Part shown: piece after piece, positions 30,403 to 39,212 of the stretch
Layout: each line of letters begins with the position of its first letter
Position numbering within the stretch: the first letter of the stretch is position 1
NCBI GenBank assembly: GCA_905221605.1
Contig: CAJNDS010000102.1
Coordinates: 858,501-922,500, forward strand
Reading direction: 5' to 3'
Origin: Symbiodinium natans
Taxonomy: Eukaryota > Sar > Dinophyceae > Suessiales > Symbiodiniaceae
Length of the DNA stretch: 64,000 bases
Notes under the pieces: generated by a model
Seen by the model: the letters and a program-made list of their open reading frames with translations, nothing else
What the model was told of the DNA's origin: nothing
The model's database searches: none
Translations under genes and position numbers: made by a program

Positions 30403-31611
30403 GGAAGATTTCATGGTTTCCGGGACCGAGGCTCCTAAAATCCGAACAAAAACGATATACTACGACATTCAACACGAAATGCTAGTCGTCTTTTTTTCAA
30501 GGCGTAGCCGAAGCCCAGTGAATCCCTTGAGGCGGCCCTCTACGGCTCGCGGCGCAGGCGGGGGGTGCTTTTACCTGGAGATGTCTCAGCAGCTTCCGAT
30601 TGGGGGATACTGGGTTGGGGGGCTTCTGGGCTAGGGGGCTTCTGGGCTAGGGGGCTTCTGGGTGGGCGTGTTTGGGGTCTTCTGGCTGGGAGTGTTTGGG
30701 GGCTTCTGGGTGGGAGTGCTCTCCGTTCAAGTGGTCGGAAGGGTTGAGGCACTGATGGCGCCTTTGAGGCGGAGACGGAGGAGCTGATTCTGCGGCCGGT
30801 TTCTGCGGGATGCTGAGAAATTGCTTGGGTTGGGCCCCTTTTGTGTCTGTGTGTCTCTCCCGGTGTGTGTTCTAGAGTTTAAGAGTTTCTGCCCTCAGAC
30901 CATGCATAAGGCATACAACAACTGGAGGTCACGGAGCTACGTGACAGGGCTTTGCTTTTAAGGCTGCTCGCCCAACCTCTAAAGCCGGGTGTATCAGGAT
31001 CGCCCCCTGTAGTGCCGCGGCCTTTCTAAAGGCATTAGCACATCGTGCGCCGGGCTCGGGCCGTCACTCTCGCCAGACTGGAGAATGCACAAAGTTTGAG
31101 TGGTAGTGGATTACATCTTCAGCTATCAGAACCGGGCTGATAAGTTTAGGTGAGCGGCCACTTCCTAGAGGGCTCAGGCGACAGGGCCTGCTTCGTGACA
31201 CCTCATCCCCAGGCTCCAGACCAGTCGCCCAGCCGGGAGGCGTGCGGGGGGGAGGGGGGAGGGCTCGGCGTTGGGAGCGTAGCGCAGCGCAGTCGCCTTG
31301 ACGCTGCAGCCCCGCAAGTTGGCATAGAGCAACACAGCAAGCATGGTTGAGAGCTCGAAGGTCTCAGTCAGCACCAAGAGAAGGATTGTGCTACCCTCTC
31401 CAAATCCGTGCAACCTTCTCAACCTCCACCCTAATTAAACCACAGGGTCCCACACTGCAACAGAACCAGGAAGTCCGAATAGCACCGGATCGGAAGGGGA
31501 CACCCAACTCCGTCGCGGGCTTAGCTTGTGGCTTGTGGCGTGCGGGCTTCAGGCAATCGGGCCTAGGGGCTTCAGGGTCAGAAGAGGGGGGCGTGGATGT
31601 ATTCTTTCGGG
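30403..31611. other. Non-coding stretch with a short tandem phrase
   Basis: At 30618-30715 a GGGGGCTTCTGGG unit recurs four to five times, twice as a perfect 18-nt repeat with CTAGG. No trusted exon. Confidence 0.45.
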
Positions 31612-31686
31612 ACCCTAAACCCCAAACCCTAAACCCTAAACCCTAAACCCTAAACCCTAAACCCTAAACCCTAAACCCTAAACCCT
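31612..31686 (+). repeat. CCCTAAA array
   Basis: About ten heptads. Confidence 0.95.
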
Positions 31687-32008
31687 GTGAGGTTACGAAT
31701 TAAACAAAGTCACTTCTCGACCCTCAGTCTGAAGAGCTGCGTTCTGGGAGGGTTTTGGCGCTTGAGGCTCATCTTTGTGAGGTCCTTGGCGGCTAAGGGG
31801 ATGCCTCTCTAGGGTCTAGGGGCCTTGAACTTTAGGATGACTGGTTAGGTTTTCGGGCGTTCGCACCTCCCAAAGCAGTTGCGCATGTGCGCAGACGGCT
31901 GTTGTTGGCGAACTTTCGTCCCTCACGCTGCACCACACCACCCGGGGTGTTCTCCGAGCGGGTGGGCCACAAACTCTCAACGACCTTGAGGTATGACAGC
32001 TCGGAGCC

Positions 32009-32056
32009 TACCCTAAACCCTAAACCCTAAACCCTAAACCCTACTAAACCCTAAGG
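32009..32056 (+). repeat. CCCTAAA array
   Basis: Five to six heptads with a CTACTAAA end. Confidence 0.95.
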
Positions 32057-32113
32057 CAACTTCTTCCTGAGTACACACCTTTTCCCGGAACTAATCCCTG
32101 CAATGTGGCCACA

Positions 32114-32155
32114 GTGTCAGCTAGGCGGGTGGCAAAAAAAAAACCCTAAACCCTA
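32114..32155 (+). repeat. Box B motif plus CCCTAAA units
   Basis: GTGTCAGCTAGGCGGGTGGC, an A run, then two CCCTAAA heptads. It lies 35 nt before the exon at 32170. Confidence 0.9.
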
Positions 32156-32169
32156 TATCGGCTCATCAG

Positions 32170-32222
32170 CAGCAACAAATACATCGGGAGCCCGGTTGGC
32201 CAAGCGAAAGGACTGGTTTATG
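32170..32222 (+). CDS. Candidate internal exon between Box B/CCCTAAA and TTTAGGG
   Basis: CTCATCAG at the left, TATG|GTTTAGGG at the right. The frame reads SNKYIGSPVGQAKGLVY. Strong protein-like composition and a complete set of the proposed signals on the plus strand. Confidence 0.55.
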
Positions 32223-32252
32223 GTTTAGGGTTTAGGGTTTAGGGTTTAGGAT
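32223..32252 (+). repeat. TTTAGGG array
   Basis: Four heptads. Confidence 0.95.
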
Positions 32253-32411
32253 CCCCTCGGAGAAAGAAGGTTTCAGCGGCTGAGCGCCAGATCTGATCAC
32301 AGTAGCAAGCTTCCCTCAGACCAAGGACTTGTCGCGGAGCAGCAAGCAGGCCCCACGCATTGTGACTGCGTGTTGGGGTTTCAGCTTTGGGGGGGAATTT
32401 CTGCCGGGGAG

Positions 32412-32497
32412 ACGCACCTGTGCCTTGTGTGCCGCGCCTGCCACCCTCTCGACAAGCCCCCGGAAAAAACCCCAAAGTTCGAAGCACCCATGTGGGG
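32412..32497 (+). CDS. Candidate exon with Cys cluster before a family 3 intron start
   Basis: After GGGGAG the frame reads THLCLVCRACHPLDKPPEKT, then PKFEAPMWG, and ends at GG|GGTTTCC. C-x2-C-x2-C followed by H may bind metal. The donor is the first GT of a family 3 element. Confidence 0.5.
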
Positions 32498-32605
32498 GTT
32501 TCCAAAAAATTCCAAAAAAGGGGTACCCTTTTTGGGGGTCCCTCTAAGGGGATTCTATTCTATTGGGGGTAGAAAAGGGGTGCCCCATTTTTCGGAAATA
32601 CCGGT
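32498..32605 (+). repeat. Family 3 element
   Basis: GTTTCCAAAAAATTCC, then GGGGTACCCTTTTTGGGGGT; diverged from the copies at 26688 and 38917. Confidence 0.6.
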
Positions 32606-33447
32606 GTGCAAGCCGTTGCTGTTGCCAGGCCTGGGCCTAGCGCTGACTGTTTCACCCGGCACGAGATGTCTCATGCAATCAATCCATTAGGGTCTAGGGT
32701 TTAGGGTGATGGCGTTTCTGAAGTGCGTCTCCACAGACTTGAAGCTTGGGAGGGGCTTTTGAGCTTTTCGTGCACGTTACAGTAGTCTGGGCTGCTTCTG
32801 CTTCCAAAAAGACCAAAAAGACATTGAAGTTATCTACGGAATCTGGACCGTTTCAGTTGTGACACGAGCTCGCCACTGTACAGCACTCCTCTGGCCTGCC
32901 TGGAGGGGTTTGCGCGCAGACCGCGTGTGAAGGGGGTAGCTGGCTTTGCCATAGAATAAGGTGTTAGGCTCTTTGTGAGACTGCCCCCAAGGTACCTCTG
33001 TGCTTCACAAGGTTTATGCTGTCGTGTTGGGGATGCGGTGTGGGGATGTGCTTCCAAGGCCCCCGCTCATATTCAGTCTTGCTGCGCACACGTGCATGGC
33101 AACGTAAGGGCTACAACGGCTATTGGCACCTCATGCGCCAGGAGCTGTAAACTCCATCCGAACCCCAATAAATGCCTTAACCGCGACATCAGCCTGTACG
33201 TTGCGTGTTTGCCCTGGCATCTAGCATGGCTTTCTGAAGGAAAGCATTGCGAGTAGGAGGCGTGATTGCAGAAGTTTAGGACTTCGTGCGAAAACTGCGC
33301 GTGCCGGGCGCAGAAGGGATCAGAGCGTTCAGGGAGTAGCAACACAGGGTGTGGCCCTGGAGCTCTAGTGACAACGTTCGCATTCGCCTCTCGCCTCTGG
33401 CTCCAGCAGGTGGAATCTGGCTCATGGGGTTCCTGCTCCATCACCCC
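32606..33447. other. Non-coding stretch
   Basis: A short TTTAGGG pair at 32690. Overlapping frames on both strands at 32830-33466, none bordered convincingly. Confidence 0.4.
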
Positions 33448-33500
33448 TAAATCCCCTAAACCCTAAACCCGAAACCCGAAACCCGAAACCCCAAACCCTT
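33448..33500 (+). repeat. CCCTAAA / CCCGAAA array
   Basis: Six to seven units, three of them CCCGAAA. Confidence 0.95.
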
Positions 33501-33522
33501 GGCTGGGGTTGATGTGGAACAG

Positions 33523-33634
33523 GCCTCAGAGTTCCATGCACCCTACTGGAATCCGTCTAGAGGCCTTTACCCAGGATGCCCTCCGCCCTCCAACCAACTT
33601 GGTTTCGAGGATTTCGAGGTCAAGGGGCTGCAGC
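33523..33634 (+). CDS. Candidate internal exon, strong composition
   Basis: After GTGGAACAG the frame reads ASEFHAPYWNPSRGLYPGCP, then PPSNQLGFEDFEVKGLQ, ending at CAGC|GCTTAGGG (GC donor). The frame is also open upstream (LAGVDVEQ), so the true start may be nearer the array. Aromatic and Pro-rich; no family recognised. Confidence 0.6.
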
Positions 33635-33670
33635 GCTTAGGGCTTAGTGTTTTAGGGTTTACAGGGTGAT
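33635..33670 (+). repeat. Degenerate TTTAGGG units (GCTTAGG type)
   Basis: GCTTAGGGCTTAGTGTTTTA, then GGGTTTACAGGG. Confidence 0.85.
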
Positions 33671-33926
33671 GGAAAAAAGGTTTTGGGCTTAGTATAAGGT
33701 TCAGCGCTTAAGGTTTTCGAGCTCCAGAGCATCTCACATTGCTAGATGTGAACCTATGCACAATGGGCCGAGGGGGGTACAGCAGGTGTCTGGGTTGTCA
33801 AACAGAGACCAGGCATGTCGGAGCCACTGAAGCCATTTGTTGTGTCAGGCAGGCAAGCAGCCAAAAAAAGCCTGAATCCTAAACCCTCCTAAACCCCAAA
33901 CCCTCTCCCACAAACAACCGCATCAG

Positions 33927-34028
33927 CGCCTGAACATTTGGGCGCCAGCTATGGGGAAGAAGCGGCGGAAGGACGACGAGGAGGCGGAAGGCCAGCTGTC
34001 AGGACTGCGGCTTGCAAGGGCGCTTTGA
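33927..34028 (+). CDS. Candidate terminal exon, charged C-terminus
   Basis: After CGCATCAG the frame reads RLNIWAPAMGKKRRKDDEEA, then EGQLSGLRLARAL, with TGA at 34026-34028. The basic-acidic run resembles nuclear or nucleolar tails. CCCTAAA units lie upstream (33880) and TTTAGGG downstream (34038). The stop could be avoided by a donor near 34019. Confidence 0.5.
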   Translation, partial: RLNIWAPAMGKKRRKDDEEAEGQLSGLRLARAL

Positions 34029-34087
34029 GTCACTAGGGTTTCAGGGTTAGGGTTTGGGGTTTAGGGTTTGGGGTTTAGGGTTTAGTT
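34029..34087 (+). repeat. TTTAGGG / TTTGGGG array
   Basis: Seven to eight units. Confidence 0.9.
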
Positions 34088-34119
34088 TGGTAATTAGGGT
34101 TGTTCTCTGAAACCGGGTC

Positions 34120-34145
34120 TTTTTTTTTTTTTTTGGGGGGGGGGG
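34120..34145. repeat. T15-G11 homopolymer junction
   Basis: Fifteen T followed directly by eleven G. Similar junctions lie at 41962, 47006 and 58660. Confidence 0.95.
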
Positions 34146-34217
34146 TCATGTGCATGAGGTGGCGTACTAAATGCGGACCCACAAAGGGCCCCAACTTCGA
34201 GTAGCACCTTGTTGAAT

Positions 34218-34390
34218 TCGAACTCTCTCCCTTTCTCTCTCCTTCTCTCTCCTTCTCTCTCCTTCTCTCTCCTTCTCTCTCCTTCTCTCTCCTTCTCTCT
34301 CCTTCTCTCCCTCCCTCCCTCCCTCTCTCTCTCCTTCTCTCCCTCCCTCCCTCCCTCTCTCTCGCTCGCGCTCTCTCTCTCTCTCTAACT
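34218..34390. repeat. CTCTCTCCTT microsatellite
   Basis: Decamer repeats CTCTCTCCTT (about seven) passing into CTCCC and CT runs. Confidence 0.95.
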
Positions 34391-34551
34391 CTGTCTCTTT
34401 TTTCTCTTTCTCTGATGGCCAAAGCTGCGGGACGACCATGGCAGCCTCAACATGTCGGAAGCCCTCGACCCCAAGACAGTGTACCCTCTGATTCTAAGCC
34501 TTGAAACGAGCTGAGACTTTGGATCCAAAATTTTGGGGCCTGAATAAGTAG

Positions 34552-34630
34552 AATAGGGTTTTGGGGGTTATTCTAGTATATTTGTAAAGAGACCATGAGG
34601 GGATACTATGCGTAATGATTCCGACCCCGA
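34552..34630 (-). repeat. Family 2 element, minus orientation
   Basis: TTTTGGGGGTTATTCTAGTA, then GAGACCATGAGGGGATACTA; reverse complement of the family 2 consensus. Confidence 0.75.
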
Positions 34631-34737
34631 TGTTACACAGCCGGACGTTGACCCGGCAAGACGCAACGAAGTTTTAGTTCGAAGCCCCTCTTGCCCGACT
34701 TTCCCGGAAGCCAAAAGCTGGCAAAGGGGAGTTGGGG

Positions 34738-34797
34738 GTTTAGGGTTTAGGGTTTGGGGTTTAGGGTTTCGGGTTAGGGTTTAGGGTTCAGGGTATT
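34738..34797 (+). repeat. TTTAGGG array
   Basis: Eight units with TTTCGGG and TTCAGGG variants. Confidence 0.95.
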
Positions 34798-34865
34798 TAG
34801 GCTGTCAGGCTTACGTCAGGTGGTTCAGGGTTTGCAGCTTCGTCTGCCGGGGCTGCTTAGTTGGA

Positions 34866-35756
34866 ATGGTTTTGTGCATGCTATTTTCTTCTTATAGCAA
34901 GGGAGAACGTGAGAACTTATCGAGCCAGCTGGGCAAGTTGATTTTGAGCTGTGAAGCCTTGAAGCCTAATTTTGAACCCTCTTTAGTGTGGCCCCCCCCC
35001 CCCGCCCCCCCTGAACAGTCGAGGCTGGATTTGTCCCTGTTTGGACGCTCCCGGGGAATAGAGAGGAGTTTAGATAAGTTTAAAAGGGGCAGTGATGCCC
35101 CGCAATCTTTCTTAAAGGCGCGCCACGTGGAATTTTCTTACGGCGCCCGGACGATTTGCCTTTATTGCGGATCCCACCGATTAATTTTGAATCTGGGGCT
35201 TCTGGGTGGATGCTGTCAGGGTGTGCAGAGGTATAGAAACCTAAACCCTTCCGCCCTAAAACGCTTGACCTGTCGGGCTCTTTCCGCAGGTGCAGGGGTG
35301 GAGGGACAAGAGCAGCCACCTCCAGACGCAGGCCGAGCGGTGGAGGGAGACGATTTTCTGGATGTTGCTGCTACCAGCAGCCAGCTGCCCAAATGTCAGT
35401 TTCAAAACCCGCATGCTGAAGCTGTAATGAATCTACTGCTACAGGTGGCGGGAAGAAGGCGAAGCAAAAGGCACCGCCGATCTTCAGATGTTAAAGTTCC
35501 CCCTCCCCCCTCCCCCCCCCCCCCCCCCCCCTCCCCCCCCCCTCCCCCCCCCCCCCCAATGGGTTTCAGGCTAGGGTTCTCAGGAGAGTCCTCGCCACAG
35601 GATGGGTTGGCATGTTGCAGGAGTTTCCACAGCCGCTGGCTCTGTACTAGGTACGCCCTTGGGACATGTAAGCAATATAGCGAATGTAATTCATTTAGAT
35701 TGGTATCAGTACTACGATTACTGTACTCATATAGTAAGGTAATGTACAAGTACTAA
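34866..35756 (+). other. Long open frame through a poly-C tract, doubtful
   Basis: A 296-codon frame crosses a C-rich tract (35498-35558). A sub-segment after TCTTTCCGCAG at 35290 (VEGQEQPPPDAGRAVEGDDF, then LDVAATSSQLPKC) may be a real exon; the rest is not supported. Confidence 0.3.
35498..35558. repeat. Poly-C tract with T interruptions
   Basis: About 60 nt of almost pure C. Confidence 0.95.
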
Positions 35757-36084
35757 TATTAATATAAGTATATAAGAATAGAACAATGTAAGAATATACG
35801 AAGATACGAATTTAATAGACGAATACAACAACAAAAATCCGATCATCGTAATACAGTAGTATAGTAATACAGTAAGATAGCAATATAGCAATACAGTAAT
35901 ATGGTTACATGGGAATGTAGTAATGTAATACGAATTCAAGAATGCAACGGCATTTACCGCGTGGTCACGGACGTACTGCCGGGAATCTTCGCAACACCGC
36001 GCGAGGTGATTCACGTCCAGGACCTGACGGATTCGAAGCTCGAGGACTCCCCCTACATTCCCAAGACCCTCGATTTTTGGGGTT
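35660..36084. other. AT-rich stretch with ATAGTA-like repeats
   Basis: 35720-35930 is AT-rich with repeated TAATACAGTA and TATAGCAATA phrases. A minus ORF (35727-36014) made of these is an artefact. Confidence 0.5.
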
Positions 36085-36155
36085 GAGGGTGTTCGGGTGT
36101 TAGGGTTTTGGGGTTTAGGGTTTTGGGGTTTGGGGTTTTGGGGTTTAGGGTATAG
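36085..36155 (+). repeat. Degenerate TTTAGGG / TTTTGGGG array
   Basis: Eight to nine units. Confidence 0.9.
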
Positions 36156-36202
36156 GGCTGAAGGTTGAGATTCCTAGAAGATCAGGAATCGCACAGGTAA
36201 GC

Positions 36203-36276
36203 GCCCTAAACCGTAAGCCGAGTAAACCCTAAACCCTAAACCCTAAACCCCAAACCCTAAACCCTAAACCCCAAAT
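36203..36276 (+). repeat. CCCTAAA array after a GTAAGC donor-like site
   Basis: CGCACAG|GTAAGC at 36196 is followed by CCCTAAA units. The upstream exon would be tiny and is not called. Confidence 0.85.
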
Positions 36277-36311
36277 TCAGCTTCAAAACGCCCCAAAGCT
36301 CAACTGGACAG

Positions 36312-36392
36312 TTGCTCGCGGGCCTTCTGTTGGGTCGTGCCAGACCCCAGCACTCCTCCTTGCAAGCGGAACAACCCGACATCCGAAACCTC
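36312..36392 (+). CDS. Candidate internal exon
   Basis: CTGGACAG at the left, AACCTC|GTTTAC at the right. The frame reads LLAGLLLGRARPQHSSLQAE, then QPDIRNL. CCCTAAA array 35 nt upstream. Confidence 0.45.
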
Positions 36393-36641
36393 GTTTACAT
36401 TCTTGTATTAAGTATAAGAACCGGATGCAAAAGTATATTCTTATATTATCAGATTAAGCACATCAATTTGGCCACGAAATTTGTTAAGATCCCCTACCTT
36501 GCTAGTTTTCCTGAAGCTCGAGTGCGCGATTAGCTTGTGTTACGGGAAGGGCATCCGACCAAACATGTCCACCTCGTGTCTTGCTTCTGTTGGGGTTTAG
36601 ACTTGCGGGGTTTGGTTTGAAGTTCGGTCTTTGTCCTCCAG

Positions 36642-36782
36642 GCGGCTGGACGTCTTTCTGGCAGTCGGGAAGTCCCGGTCAAGACAAGTGGCGCGTACCC
36701 CGCCAGGAGCGCGAGAAGGAGCTCGCCGAGGAGCTACGCAAAGCCCGGCTGACCCAAGGCGCCCTCGTGACGGGCGACCTCG
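36642..36782 (+). CDS. Candidate internal exon with coiled-coil-like segment
   Basis: After TTTGTCCTCCAG the frame reads GWTSFWQSGSPGQDKWRVPR, then QEREKELAEELRKARLTQGA and LVTGDL, ending CTCG|GAACCCTAAACCC (GA donor). The QEREKELAEELRKARL part is a clear amphipathic charged helix. Confidence 0.6.
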
Positions 36783-36802
36783 GAACCCTAAACCCTATAC
36801 CC
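36783..36802 (+). repeat. Short CCCTAAA run at a candidate GA donor
   Basis: GAACCCTAAACCCTATACCC directly after the exon. Confidence 0.85.
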
Positions 36803-36959
36803 TGAAGAGTTCATTGTTGCTTCTCTTCCCGAATTCCCCCCCGCGGGGAGGTTTTTGAGAGGGGCATCCGTCTGAACCCTCGAAGCCCCGGGCAGCTCAG
36901 GAACCTTGCGAGGGGATCCACCAGCCGGGGGGCTAAGACTTCAAAAGAGGCTTCGGCCG

Positions 36960-37196
36960 GAGAGAGGGAGAGAGATAGAGAGAAAGGGGAGTAAGTGTTT
37001 GGAAGCAAGGAAGGAAGGAAGGAACAGGAAGGGAAAGGAAGGAGAAGGAAGCAAGGAAGGAAGGAAAGGAAGGGAAAGGAAGGAGAAGGAAGGAAGGAGA
37101 AGGAAGGAAGGAGAAGGAAGGAAAGGAAGGAACAGGAAGGAGAAGGAAGGAGAAGGAAGGAAAAGGAAGGAGAAGGAAGGAGAAGGAAGGAAGAGA
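36960..37196. repeat. GGAAGGAAGGAA-type microsatellite
   Basis: Mixed GGAAA, GGAGAA and GGAA units over 230 nt. Translations on both strands are artefacts. Confidence 0.95.
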
Positions 37197-37499
37197 GCAA
37201 TTGACAAGATATGTGCCCTGGGGAGGTGGCATGATTGCCAATTGCAAAGGTTGTCTCGGCTTTGGATTGTTGAGTTGCGAGGCGCAGGCCGGAATCGCAT
37301 GGACGAGTCGGGTTAGTCGGGTGCATTGCTATGTTGGGCGCGGGGACCGAGGCCAATAACCGCATTCTGTGGCAGCGGCAAGTGACCTACGCCAATAACG
37401 TTGGGACCCTACTTCCTTTATTGTGGTCTGGCTGTGGTGGGTCAAAGGTGCAGACCAGCCCTCTCGACTGGTTTTTTGTTTGAGGTTGTTTTGTTGACA

Positions 37500-37540
37500 T
37501 TTTTTTTTTTTCTCTCTCTCTCTCTCTCTCTCTTCTGCTC
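37500..37540. repeat. T and CT run ending in a 3' splice-like CTCAG
   Basis: T12 and CT11 followed by TCTGCTCAG. It resembles a polypyrimidine tract; an open plus frame follows, ending SCQQQEAVHRAEQAHQEVRR and a TAG near 37787. Confidence 0.7.
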
Positions 37541-37837
37541 AGGGTGTGGGCTTGGAGCTCTGCCCACGTATGGTCTTCACACCCCCTGCTGCTTTTGCAG
37601 TGCTTGTCCCGGAAGAACTGCAAAGGGTTCTGCCAGTGAGTGGCAAAGTGAGATTGGCCCCATAGAAGACAGTTGCCAGCAGCAAGAGGCAGTCCATCGC
37701 GCCGAGCAAGCCCACCAAGAGGTCCGACGGGAGATCGAGAAGAGGCGCCAACGTGATGAGACGTTTTGTAGAACAAGCCTTGTGTAGTCACGAGCTGAGC
37801 TGGACGCCAGATGTGTTTGTTGTGGGTTGGGTTGCAG

Positions 37838-38092
37838 GTAGATTTGGACAAGCGGACCTGGAATTTGTATGAACTACTCAATACTGCAGCGTCTCTCATG
37901 CAAGTTATGCTGACACAGGCAGTAGTAGAGGTTGTCGAGGTTCGAGACATAAGCTTTTGGTCCCGACATCTGAGGGGGCTCGGGCAGCTTATCCAAGACC
38001 AAACCTGTGGGTCTTTGGGAGGCGGTTCAGACGCTGATGCTGCGCTTGCTGCCGCAAGGCCCTCTATAGCCTTGGAAGATGTTTGGCCATGA
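37838..38092 (+). CDS. Candidate terminal exon, 84 codons plus stop
   Basis: After TTGGGTTGCAG the frame reads VDLDKRTWNLYELLNTAASL, then MQVMLTQAVVEVVEVRDISF, and ends with an Ala/Asp-rich tail and TGA at 38090-38092. Strongly protein-like (helical, mixed). The upstream frame at about 37660-37787 may be the previous exon. No family recognised. Confidence 0.5.
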   Translation, partial: VDLDKRTWNLYELLNTAASLMQVMLTQAVVEVVEVRDISFWSRHLRGLGQLIQDQTCGSLGGGSDADAALAAARPSIALEDVWP

Positions 38093-38407
38093 GGTCGTTC
38101 TTGGGAGGAAGATGGGAGATCTTGGGGCTTGTCCTGGGAACTCCCCACAAGGCCACTTCACAAATAGCTTTGCTGGAACCACTTGAAGCTGCCCCGAAGT
38201 CCACAGGGCCTACCATAAGCACGACATACCCTGCACCCTGCTGTGAGGCCAGCAATGCGGCGACTGCAGGAGGCGTCTTTGAGCCAGCATGGCAGCTGGC
38301 GTGAGCGCTGAACTGCCCGCGGTCCCGAAGACCAGTTTCACGCCAAGCTCTTCTGGCAGAGGAGGGAGCAAAGACAGCAAACCTCATCTCTAATCTCATC
38401 TCTAATC

Positions 38408-38490
38408 TAGGGGTCGGAATAATTCCTAATATACGATAATAACCCCTAAAACCCTGTTTTGGTGGTTAAGGCCCCTGTATTGCACAATCG
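38408..38490 (+). repeat. Family 2 element
   Basis: GGGGTCGGAATAATTCCTAA at the left, AACCCCTAAAACCCTGTTTT and GTGGTTAAGGCCCCTGTATT at the right. Confidence 0.8.
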
Positions 38491-38572
38491 GTTGCAGCCT
38501 AAGCCCGATGCCCATGAACTCGAAAAGCCCACGTGCCGGTTGAGCCGCTGCTCTGCCAGACGAGCATCCCAG

Positions 38573-38686
38573 GGGCAGGTGTCCTCGACGCGCGGTGCAG
38601 GAGGGGGAGCGGTCAAAAAACAGCTGAGCCGGGCGAAGACCCGAAGACCCTGACGGACCCCAAGCCTAGAAAAATATCAGCTCAGG
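38573..38686 (+). CDS. Candidate internal exon before a pure heptad intron
   Basis: After GCATCCCAG the frame reads AGVLDARCRRGSGQKTAEPG, then EDPKTLTDPKPRKISAQ, to CAGG|GTTTAGGG. Joined by GT-AG to 38798 it continues YFGPSTIRSHPGTTSNSAFT; joined one frame over it also stays open for 20 codons. Hydrophilic; unknown. Confidence 0.55.
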
Positions 38687-38797
38687 GTTTAGGGTTTAGG
38701 GTTTAGGGTCTAGGGTTTAGGGTTTAGGGTTTAGGGTTTAGGGTTTAGGGTTTAGGGTTTAGGGTTTAGGGTTTAGGGTTTAGGGTTTAGGGTTTAG
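38687..38797 (+). repeat. TTTAGGG array forming a complete GT-AG interval
   Basis: Sixteen heptads between GGG at 38685 and GGG at 38797, one of them TCTAGGG. It starts GT and ends TTTAG, with no other sequence inside. Confidence 0.95.
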
Positions 38798-38916
38798 GGT
38801 ACTTCGGCCCCTCCACAATCCGAAGCCACCCGGGAACAACCTCAAATTCAGCTTTCACACCTTCGGCTCTGAAGTGGGCTGCTGTCCACCGAGTCGTTCA
38901 TGCCCCACATTTGGGG
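38798..38916 (+). CDS. Candidate internal exon between heptad array and family 3 element
   Basis: The frame YFGPSTIRSHPGTTSNSAFT, then PSALKWAAVHRVVHAPHLG, runs to GGG|GTTTCCGAAC. The left border is the last TTTAG of the array. A minus frame (AEGVKAEFEVVPGWLRIVEG) is equally protein-like, a warning about strand. Confidence 0.45.
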
Positions 38917-39040
38917 GTTTCCGAACTTAGGGGGGTACCTTATTGGGGTCCTTTTTTCATAGGGGGGATCCTACTATCTGTGGGTCTATATATGAAGTAA
39001 GGGTCCCCTATATTTAGTACACCCCCCCCCCCCCACATGT
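38917..39040 (+). repeat. Family 3 element without array (empty site)
   Basis: GTTTCCGAACTTAGGGGGGT, then ACCTTATTGGGGTCC, ending near a poly-C run (39021-39034). Confidence 0.8.
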
Positions 39041-39170
39041 ATCCCACTAATTCCCCCAGAAGACCTCAAGTGATCCTCTTGGGTTGCCCAGGATGACGCC
39101 GTCCACATCCCGCATGAAGCGTGCCCGCCTCGGGGGAGACTGGCAAGGGGCGCGGGGCTTCAAAGGAATT

Positions 39171-39212
39171 GGGGTTTAGGGTTTAGGGTTTGGGGTTTGG
39201 GGTTTAGGGTTG
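39171..39212 (+). repeat. TTTAGGG / TTTGGGG array
   Basis: Five to six units. Confidence 0.9.

Noticed and set aside
34866-35756. 296-residue protein with Pro-rich centre
   Set aside because: The Pro-rich part is a poly-C tract; only a short segment near 35290-35400 looks coding.
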